A DNA stretch of 13,885 nt from JANQLU01 sp964434955 (GTDB lineage Bacteria > Planctomycetota > Planctomycetia > Pirellulales > Pirellulaceae), in contig CAYSXI010000145.1 in the NCBI GenBank assembly GCA_964434955.1, forward strand, positions 1 through 13,885. The letters are read 5' to 3'. Positions 6,738 to 12,706 of the stretch are shown here, piece after piece. Each line of letters opens with the position of its first letter. Position 1 is the stretch's first letter. The notes beneath the pieces were generated by a model. The model was not told where the DNA came from, did no database searches, and saw only the letters and a list, made by a program, of their open reading frames with translations. The position numbers were made by a program, and so were the translations under genes.

Positions 6738-7994
6738 TTATGAATTGTCGGGACGATCTGTGACAGTATCCATTTTTTGCGAAGTGGGTTTGACTTCGGT
6801 GACCATGCTATTGACGACCGCCTCGTGAAGCCTGGTGGTGATGACCTCGCCGACCTCGACGTCTTTGGCTTTTTTGAGTACTTGGGATTTTTCGTTGGTC
6901 GTGAGACTGTATCCCCGTTCCAGAACCGCAAGCGGGCTTACGGCTTCGAGGTTGCGGGAAAGTTGCTGCAGGGCATTGCGGTTTTGTTCCAGCTTTTGGT
7001 TCGAAAGCAATCGAAGTCGTTCCCAACACCCGTCGCATTGGCTTTCCATCTGGCTCAAATAACGGAACGGTTCTCGCAAGACAGGGTTCCTGGCAAGTAA
7101 CTCAAGCTTTTCCCTTTTTGCTTGCGATACGTTCGATAATCCAGACATCAAACGATGGCCAAGTTCATTCAGAGCTTGGACGACCTGTCGTTTTTGAGGA
7201 ATGATTTTTTCCGCAGCATCGGTGGGTGTCGCGGCACGAAAATCAGCGACCAGATCGCAGAGCGTGATGTCTATTTCGTGACCAACCGCCGAAACGACCG
7301 GAATCGCGGATTCAAAGACGGCGCGAACCACGACTTCTTCATTGAACGCCCACAGATCTTCGAGGCTGCCGCCGCCGCGCGTGACCACCAGGAGATCTAT
7401 CGCGTCGTTCAAGCGGTTGGCCGCAATGATGGCTTTGGCGATTTCAGTTTTGGCTTCCGGTCCCTGAACCGCAACGGGAATCAAAGTCACCCGAATTTCA
7501 GGCCATCGATCAAGCAGCACTTTGAGAAAATCAATGACGGCCGCTCCGGCCGGGCTCGTGATCAAGACAATATGGCGAGGAATCTGCGGCAAGTGTTTTT
7601 TGAATTCGGCCGAAAAAAGCCCTTCCTTCGTGAGGCGTTCATGAAGTTTTCGGAAGGCTCGCTGTAATTCCCCAAGTCCTGTTTGCTCGATTCGATCAAT
7701 CACGATCTGATACTCGCCACGCGGCGGGTAAACCTCGACCTGGCCGCAGCAGAGAACTTTCTGTCCGACTTCAACTTCCAAATTCAATCGTTCGAGGGTA
7801 CTCCTCCAGATGATGCCTCGAATCTGCGCCTTATCGTCCTTCAAGGTCAGATAGACGTGCCCCGATTGGGCCTGCGTCGCGCTGGATATTTCTGCCTCCA
7901 GCCAGACTCGACCAACTTCCGAGTCGAGTGCTCGCCGAATCAAGCCGGAGAGTTGTGACACGCTGAACGGGGCCTGGCGATCATTTCGGTTCAA
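6738..7994 (-). CDS. xseA: Exonuclease VII large subunit (418 aa)
   Basis: Large, catalytic subunit of exonuclease VII, acting on single-stranded DNA in repair and recombination clean-up. The N-terminal OB-fold (about 8-105) begins with the family's FSVSQLSGLIRRAL pattern and carries the VWLEAEIS and GHVYLTLKD strands. The catalytic domain shows the VTRGGGSLEDLWAFNEE motif at 204-220, SAVGHEIDITL at 235-245 and DFRAATPTDAAE at 251-262. A long helical, coiled-coil-like region follows to about 380. The start is a TTG at 7994; it is kept because the conserved FSVSQL lies only 10 residues in. No strong ribosome site is visible. The length is slightly under the 456 aa of E. coli. It is divergent from guaB with 143 bp between, and a weak GAGACA/TAAAAC pair (8050-8021) could be its promoter. 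Confidence 0.95.
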   Translation of the reverse strand: MNRNDRQAPFSVSQLSGLIRRALDSEVGRVWLEAEISSATQAQSGHVYLTLKDDKAQIRGIIWRSTLERLNLEVEVGQKVLCCGQVEVYPPRGEYQIVIDRIEQTGLGELQRAFRKLHERLTKEGLFSAEFKKHLPQIPRHIVLITSPAGAAVIDFLKVLLDRWPEIRVTLIPVAVQGPEAKTEIAKAIIAANRLNDAIDLLVVTRGGGSLEDLWAFNEEVVVRAVFESAIPVVSAVGHEIDITLCDLVADFRAATPTDAAEKIIPQKRQVVQALNELGHRLMSGLSNVSQAKREKLELLARNPVLREPFRYLSQMESQCDGCWERLRLLSNQKLEQNRNALQQLSRNLEAVSPLAVLERGYSLTTNEKSQVLKKAKDVEVGEVITTRLHEAVVNSMVTEVKPTSQKMDTVTDRPDNS

Positions 7995-8051
7995 TGCAAA
8001 TTTTCCGGTTGGATTCAGGAGTTTTACGACCGCTTTCGGAGGCGTGTCTCG

Positions 8052-8080
8052 TTGTCAAAACGGAGACCGAAAGCCATAAT
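8052..8080 (+). promoter_or_regulatory. guaB promoter
   Basis: TTGTCA (8052-8057) and CATAAT (8075-8080) are separated by exactly 17 bases, each one base off consensus. Transcription would start near 8087, giving a leader of about 50 bases before the guaB ATG at 8138. The -35 region overlaps a perfect TTGACA on the other strand, but no matching minus-strand -10 is seen at the right distance. Confidence 0.6.
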
Positions 8081-8137
8081 GCCCGGTTACAAATTTTTTC
8101 GTGATTTTTGAGCCCCGGACCCGGAAAGCTGACTTCA

Positions 8138-9619
8138 ATGGATGGAAAGATTCTACCGATTGCAATCACCTTTGACGATGTGCTGATCAAACCAAGGTAC
8201 AGCACGGTGGTGCCCAATGAAGTGGACGTCCGAACCCGCTTGACGAAAAACATCACGCTCAACATCCCGCTCTTGAGCGCGCCGATGGACACCGTGACTG
8301 AAAGCTCGATGGCGATCGCTCTCTCGAAAGTGGGCGGCATCGGAGTGATCCACAAAAACATGTCGATCGATGCCCAGACGGAAGAAGTCTACAAGGTCAA
8401 ACGAAGTGCCAACGGGATCATTGATGATCCGGTAACCCTTCCACCGGACGCGCCCGTCCGGAAGGCACGTGATCTGATGGATCAACACAACGTTTCCGGG
8501 GTCCCAATTGTGCTAGCTGATGGCACGCTTATTGGAATCCTTACTCGGCGCGATCTGCGTTTCCTGGAACCGACAGAACGCGAAATTTCCGAGGTAATGA
8601 CCAAAGATTCGCTCGTCACTGCGACAGGGAGAGTAACGCTTGAGGAAGCTGAGCGGATTTTAACGGATAAAAAAGTGGAGAAACTTTTACTGGTTGACGA
8701 ATCTAACAAACTAAAGGGACTTATAACGATTAAAGACATCGACATGATGAAGCGTTTCCCTGATGCCTGCAAAGACGGGCAGGGGAGATTGCGAGTTGGT
8801 GCTGCCGTCGGAGTCCATGACTTGGAGCGGGCCGAAAGCCTGATTGCCAAGGATGTTGACGTATTGATTGTGGATAGCGCGCACGGTCATTCGTCAAACG
8901 TGATTGAAACCGTCAAAGCAATCAAAAGCCGCTGGGACATTGATGTCGTTGCGGGAAATATTGCGACGGCGGATGGATGTAAAGCACTGATTGACGCGGG
9001 GGCGGATGCGGTGAAAGTCGGCATCGGTCCCGGTTCCATTTGTACGACGCGAGTTGTCAGTGGAATTGGAGTTCCGCAAGTGTCGGCGATCATTGAGGCC
9101 AGCGAGGTCGCAGCGGATGCAGGCGTATCAATCATTGCCGACGGAGGAATCCGTTACTCCGGTGATATCACGAAAGCCTTAGCGGCTGGGGCTCACGCGG
9201 TGATGGTCGGCGGTCTATTCGCCGGGCTTGCCGAGAGTCCGGGTGAAACGATTTTGTACCACGGGCGCACCTTCAAGGTGTACCGTGGTATGGGATCGAT
9301 TGGCGCCATGGCCAAAGGTTCCAGTGAACGTTACCGGCAGGGAAAGAATCTGCCTTCTGACAAACTCGTCCCCGAGGGAGTCGAAGGTCGGGTGCCTTTC
9401 AAAGGTGCGTTGAGTGATTTCGCATATCAGCTTGTCGGAGGATTACGTTCCGGCATGGGATATTGTGGAACCTCGACCGTTGAGGAATTGCGTAAGGACG
9501 CGCAGTTTATTCAAGTTTCGCCGGCAAGTGTAAAAGAGAGTCATCCGCATGACATTGCGATCACGCAGGAAGCGCCAAATTACAGCGTTGAATCCAATCA
9601 ACGCAACGACGTCAAGTAA
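8138..9619 (+). CDS. guaB: Inosine-5'-monophosphate dehydrogenase (493 aa)
   Basis: Oxidises IMP to XMP with NAD+, the committed step to guanine nucleotides, in the cytoplasm; usually a homotetramer. The catalytic Cys302 lies in GSICTTR (299-305) inside the (beta/alpha)8 barrel. Other landmarks are SAPMDTVTESSMA near 48-59, VDSAHGHS near 245-252, the nicotinamide-binding GIGPGS just before the Cys, DGGIRYSGD in the IMP phosphate loop, RGMGS, and the mobile flap with SDKLVPEGVEGRVP. Two CBS motifs (Bateman domain) occupy about 95-150 and 152-210, the usual allosteric module. The ATG at 8138 is preferred over a TTG at 8108 since GGAAAG lies 9 bases before it and the family start pattern follows. 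The full family length is present. The SHD1 gene begins 40 bp after its stop. Confidence 0.97.
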   Translation: MDGKILPIAITFDDVLIKPRYSTVVPNEVDVRTRLTKNITLNIPLLSAPMDTVTESSMAIALSKVGGIGVIHKNMSIDAQTEEVYKVKRSANGIIDDPVTLPPDAPVRKARDLMDQHNVSGVPIVLADGTLIGILTRRDLRFLEPTEREISEVMTKDSLVTATGRVTLEEAERILTDKKVEKLLLVDESNKLKGLITIKDIDMMKRFPDACKDGQGRLRVGAAVGVHDLERAESLIAKDVDVLIVDSAHGHSSNVIETVKAIKSRWDIDVVAGNIATADGCKALIDAGADAVKVGIGPGSICTTRVVSGIGVPQVSAIIEASEVAADAGVSIIADGGIRYSGDITKALAAGAHAVMVGGLFAGLAESPGETILYHGRTFKVYRGMGSIGAMAKGSSERYRQGKNLPSDKLVPEGVEGRVPFKGALSDFAYQLVGGLRSGMGYCGTSTVEELRKDAQFIQVSPASVKESHPHDIAITQEAPNYSVESNQRNDVK

Positions 9620-9649
9620 CACGACGTCTGCTCTCGGATGTCAAAGGCC

Positions 9650-9662
9650 AGGGAAAGGCTTG
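9650..9662 (+). promoter_or_regulatory. Ribosome binding site deciding a TTG start
   Basis: AGGGA at 9650-9654 lies 5 bases before a TTG at 9660. This is the only start in the frame that gives a proper signal peptide directly after the initiator; the next in-frame start upstream (ATG at 9549) lies inside guaB and would place 37 polar residues before the hydrophobic core. Confidence 0.6.
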
Positions 9663-11138
9663 AGGACATCCGTTGTTCTTTTACTGGCTCTTACGTTTCT
9701 CCCTTCCGTTTCGTTCGGGCAGAACAGCACGCCCCCACCGGTTTCCCGTCGCCCAGTTTCGAATTCCGCGGAACGCGCGCGACTACGATTTGTTCAACAA
9801 CATCAAACGAAGGAACAACCGGTCCAGCAGCGAAATCACACAAAAAACAATAATGCTCGGCCCGTATCTGTTCTTCATTCGAATCGTGAGGGACAACGGA
9901 ACGAAAAAAGCCCGCGGATTGAAAACAGGCAACGAGCTGAAAACGGACAACGGATTGAATTGGTTCGCGAACGGATCAAGGCCGTGAACACGGTCCAGCG
10001 AACTCGTTATGTTCAGGATCAAGAAGGTGCCAGTCCGGTCCAGCGAGCCAATATTCCTCCGGCTCCGGCGCAAAACAATTGGGAACTGCCGGGTGTCGAA
10101 CAACCGGCCAACCTGGCTCCACCCAAACGCGTTGCCGAGAATCCTTATCCAACGATTCCTTCGCAACCCGCGAGACTGACCGATCCCAAAGCACAGTTCC
10201 CTTCCGGGAGCCAGCAGGATTTGCCGGTTCCCAATCAATCAATTTCCGATTTGCCGATTCGCTCAGAATTGCCGCGCAAGCAGGAGCCCTCGTCGGTGAT
10301 GGCGGCGCCACAACAAGTGGATCCCTCGTCCGATCCGTTCTCTGATCAGAATCCACGCTTTCGCCCCAGTCGAGTTCGGACTTATCAGGATCCAGCAAGT
10401 GTCGTGACTCCCAGTTTGCGAAATCCGCAAAACAATCCGATCCGACAAGAGTCGCAGGAGCTCAACAACGGAAGTGCGACCAGCAATTTTAAAGACATGA
10501 ACTGTGACGAGTTTCGCCAGGTCATGATGGGCGATTCGATTCGAACGATTGATTTGAACATCAGCCCTCACGGCCCTCAACGTCGAGAAGTTGTCGCAGG
10601 TGCTTCACGAAATTGGTCCGATCGATACGGAAATGTCTTGACGACCGGTAGCATGACCAAGCTTCGACACGGCTACGTCTACGTCGATACCGGGTCCGGT
10701 GTGGTCCGATTGGCGGCAGCGAGATTGAGTGATTCGGATTTGGCAGAAGTTGCCAAGGTGTGGGACATACCGGAAGCCTGTACATTGGGAGTCTACGATT
10801 ATCAAGCAAGATGCTGGACGCCTCAGACAGTCACTTGGAAAGCGTCCGCGGCCTGTCACAAACCATTGTTTTTTGAAGACATTCAGCTGGAACGATACGG
10901 TCACTCGGCCGGCCCGTTCCGACAACCCATCCGCTCAACGGCCCACTTCTTCGGCAGCCTGGTATTCCTGCCCTATCAAATGGGATACCAATCTCCAACC
11001 GAATGTCGTTATGCCCTCGGGTACTACCGACCGGGCAACTGTGCACCTTGGCTGGTGGATCCCATTCCAATCAGCTTGAGCGGAGCGGTGCGGCAGGCAA
11101 CCTCGGCAGTTGGCGGCTCCTATCTGTTCTTTCCATAG
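9660..11138 (+). CDS. Secreted SHD1-like protein, planctomycete family (492 aa)
   Basis: Function unknown. From the TTG start it has a signal peptide (MRTSVVLLLALTFLPSVSFG, cleavage after about residue 20). Residues 21-275 are low complexity, rich in Gln, Pro, Asn, Arg and Ser, and probably disordered. Residues 278-300 carry a short conserved lead-in (NCDEFRQ...SIRTIDLNISP). Residues 317-370 fit an SLA1 homology domain 1 (SHD1) pattern: RNWSDRYGN, a Gly/Val-rich beta stretch, then LAAARLSDSDLAEV. The C-terminal block includes CWTPQTVTWKASAACHKPLFFED, LERYG, AHFFGSLVFLPYQMG and CRYALGYYRPGNCAPW, which I recognise as a conserved planctomycete block; its cysteines (about 374, 385, 399, 449, 461) may form disulfides. 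It is likely exported to the periplasm or cell surface. It shares a transcript with guaB, ending at the terminator at 11247. Confidence 0.85.
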   Translation: MRTSVVLLLALTFLPSVSFGQNSTPPPVSRRPVSNSAERARLRFVQQHQTKEQPVQQRNHTKNNNARPVSVLHSNREGQRNEKSPRIENRQRAENGQRIELVRERIKAVNTVQRTRYVQDQEGASPVQRANIPPAPAQNNWELPGVEQPANLAPPKRVAENPYPTIPSQPARLTDPKAQFPSGSQQDLPVPNQSISDLPIRSELPRKQEPSSVMAAPQQVDPSSDPFSDQNPRFRPSRVRTYQDPASVVTPSLRNPQNNPIRQESQELNNGSATSNFKDMNCDEFRQVMMGDSIRTIDLNISPHGPQRREVVAGASRNWSDRYGNVLTTGSMTKLRHGYVYVDTGSGVVRLAAARLSDSDLAEVAKVWDIPEACTLGVYDYQARCWTPQTVTWKASAACHKPLFFEDIQLERYGHSAGPFRQPIRSTAHFFGSLVFLPYQMGYQSPTECRYALGYYRPGNCAPWLVDPIPISLSGAVRQATSAVGGSYLFFP

Positions 11139-11371
11139 GAATCGGAGGAGCGGGCATTCAGCCGCCACGCGTTTATCGACAAGCGTTAATCGAGTAGGGA
11201 ACGCAGGGACGGTCAACACATCCAAATCAAGAGAGCGATTGGCTCGAACGGCCGCGGGAAACCGCGGCCGTTTATTTTTTATTGGCGTCGATGGTTTGAG
11301 CGGTAGTCAAGCTGAACCTGGTTGTCGGTTGTTTAATCGAATTCGCAACGACCGTTGCCGCATCGAGGCGC
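11139..11371. other. Intergenic region between convergent genes
   Basis: No gene is supported in this 233-bp stretch. It holds a short imperfect tandem repeat, GCGTTTATCGA (11169-11179) and GCGTTAATCGA (11183-11193), one base different with a 14-base period, then the strong terminator at 11247-11280. From 11281 to the fmdB-like stop at 11372 nothing further is seen. Confidence 0.5.
11247..11280 (+). terminator. Strong intrinsic terminator of the guaB transcript
   Basis: AACGGCCGCGG, a GAAA tetraloop, and CCGCGGCCGTT form an 11-bp perfect stem (11247-11257 with 11262-11272) capped by a GNRA loop. TTATTTTTT follows. It lies 108 bp after the stop of the SHD1 protein. The reverse orientation lacks a T-run, so it serves the plus strand only. 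Confidence 0.85.
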
Positions 11372-11554
11372 TCAGGAAGGTGCAGACGGCGGGCAAACGG
11401 GAAGCGATGAACTCGATGCCGGTTTCGCGGGAATACTCAACAGCTTCTCGACTTTGGTTGTCGAGCATTGTGGGCATTTCACGCTTTGTCCGAATCTTGT
11501 CAGCAACTCAAATTGAGAATCGCATTTGCCGCATTGGTATTCGTAAATCGGCAT
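11372..11554 (-). CDS. FmdB-type zinc ribbon protein (60 aa)
   Basis: A small protein starting MPIYEYQC, the hallmark of the FmdB/CxxC_CxxC_SSSS family. Cys8-Gly-Lys-Cys11 and Cys27-Pro-Gln-Cys30 would bind one zinc. The name comes from a putative regulator of formamidase and amidase genes, but most members have no proven role, so a regulatory function is only a family suggestion. The Ser-rich segment at 47-50 fits the family. It ends in LPVCPPSAPS, without the Cys/Gly-rich tail that longer members carry. The start at 11554 has GGAGA 7 bases upstream, and a good promoter lies just before it; the longer upstream frame to 11794 gives a basic sequence with no match and is rejected. It stands alone, convergent with the guaB transcript and divergent from the PEP-CTERM gene. 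Confidence 0.88.
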   Translation of the reverse strand: MPIYEYQCGKCDSQFELLTRFGQSVKCPQCSTTKVEKLLSIPAKPASSSSLPVCPPSAPS

Positions 11555-11971
11555 GGCCTTTTCTCCGATAACATGATTCGATGGGCGAATTTTAGTTGCC
11601 CAACTTCGATTCAACAATTGACGTTTCGAGCCCGAAAATTTGAACTCTTTCAGAAATGCTTTCTCACTTCGGCCGTTTGTGCGAAAAAGCTCACATCCTG
11701 CCAGAGTAATCGACTTGTTAGAAAACCCACGAAAGTGTCCGGGGAGCAACCGTTTTACCGGTCTAAGCGGATTTTTCCTTTTTTTTCGTCTCAATCGAGG
11801 ATTTTACGGGGCCAATATCCGTTGACTCACGGAATGACTTGATGAAACTAGAGTTAGGCCTCGTCAACTACTCCGCCCGGTTCGCGCGCTTCACACGGTG
11901 TGCGGATACTCGTCAAACGACATTCTACGTAGCTCTGATACACAACTTTGAAAAACAGCCTGAGGAATTTC
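11555..11971. other. 417-bp divergent intergenic region
   Basis: No gene is supported between the fmdB-like start and the PEP-CTERM start. Apart from the fmdB promoter (11589-11617) it contains a T-rich stretch (11771-11788) without a good stem before it and a TTGACT at 11822-11827 with no -10 at normal spacing. A promoter for the PEP-CTERM gene must lie here but I cannot place it with confidence. Confidence 0.5.
11589..11617 (-). promoter_or_regulatory. Promoter of the FmdB-type gene
   Basis: On the minus strand TTGTTG (11617-11612) and TAAAAT (11594-11589) are separated by exactly 17 bases. Transcription would begin near 11582, about 28 bases before the start codon and upstream of its GGAGA ribosome site. 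Confidence 0.5.
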
Positions 11972-12634
11972 ATGTCGACAACCATGAAGAAGCAGCCAGT
12001 CAAAACGAACGCCAAAAGATGGGCTGCCTATGCGGCAACTGGAGCCGCCGCAGCGATGGTCGGAACCCAGACTGCGGAAGCCGACATCACGCATGTGGTG
12101 GTTGGAAGCCCAACTGGTGATATTGGCGTCGGTGATGACAAATATTTCAATTTGGGTGGGACGGTTTCGCTCAACTTTTTCAATAGCAGTGTGGGCGGCG
12201 GATACGCGGTCGCCCAATTCGCGGTTTTCAACGCCGGTTTCCAGGGCGAGATTGTTGGGTTTTCATCCAACGGATTTGGCTACGCCTCCAACTTGACCGC
12301 GGGAGCGAATATCTCAACGCAAAACTTTGTTGCAGGAGCGTTTGGGACTTTGGCGTATGGCGGTGGCTACGCGAATTCCCAGTTTGTTAATACGGGCGGG
12401 TACGTCGCTTTCCGATTCAATGGCGGCACTCAGTTTGGCTGGGCTCGGCTGACTTCGAATGCTGACGCACCTGCAAACACCTATGTTGTCGAAGAGTATG
12501 CATATGGCGATGTAGGCGACACGGTTGCCGTCGGGCAGACGGCGATTCCTGAGCCAGGTTCGTTGGGCCTGCTCGCACTTGGCGCCATTGGTTTGATGGC
12601 ATCGCGTCGCCGCAGAAAAGTAGAAAGCAACTAA
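11972..12634 (+). CDS. PEP-CTERM sorted exported protein (220 aa)
   Basis: An exported protein with a C-terminal PEP-CTERM signal, recognised in other bacteria by an exosortase that cleaves near the motif and hands the protein to the cell surface. The start at 11972 has GAGGA 5 bases upstream. The N-terminus has a basic region (KKQPVKTNAKR), an Ala-rich hydrophobic core and a likely cleavage site after TAEA at residue 37. The mature part is rich in Gly, Ala, Asn, Phe and Val and has a predicted beta-strand character; a segment near 144-190 (YVAFRFNGG...FGWARL...VEEYAYGD...VGQT) matches a pattern common in PEP-CTERM proteins of Planctomycetes and Verrucomicrobia. The tail has Pro-Glu-Pro at 193-195, a hydrophobic helix to about 210, then RRRRK. 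No cysteines are present. The specific role is unknown; no exosortase gene is in the window. A terminator follows 24 bp after the stop. Confidence 0.9.
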   Translation: MSTTMKKQPVKTNAKRWAAYAATGAAAAMVGTQTAEADITHVVVGSPTGDIGVGDDKYFNLGGTVSLNFFNSSVGGGYAVAQFAVFNAGFQGEIVGFSSNGFGYASNLTAGANISTQNFVAGAFGTLAYGGGYANSQFVNTGGYVAFRFNGGTQFGWARLTSNADAPANTYVVEEYAYGDVGDTVAVGQTAIPEPGSLGLLALGAIGLMASRRRRKVESN

Positions 12635-12658
12635 GCTCAAGTTGTTGAATTGGACGAT

Positions 12659-12685
12659 AGCCACTCAATACGGGTGGCTTTTTTT
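12659..12685 (+). terminator. Intrinsic terminator of the PEP-CTERM gene
   Basis: AGCCACTC (12659-12666), loop AATAC, GGGTGGCT (12672-12679), then a run of T to 12685: an 8-bp stem with one G-U pair. It ends 21 bases before the start of the next gene, so that gene must be expressed by read-through or from a promoter close to the terminator. Confidence 0.75.
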
Positions 12686-12706
12686 ATGGATAGATCGAAG
12701 GCTGAC

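Noticed and set aside
7155..7667. 170-codon plus-strand frame
   Set aside because: Antisense to the catalytic domain of xseA; no independent support.
11771..11788. T-rich stretch resembling a terminator tail
   Set aside because: Only a 3-bp stem (CCG with CGG) can be formed before it, and no plus-strand gene ends there.
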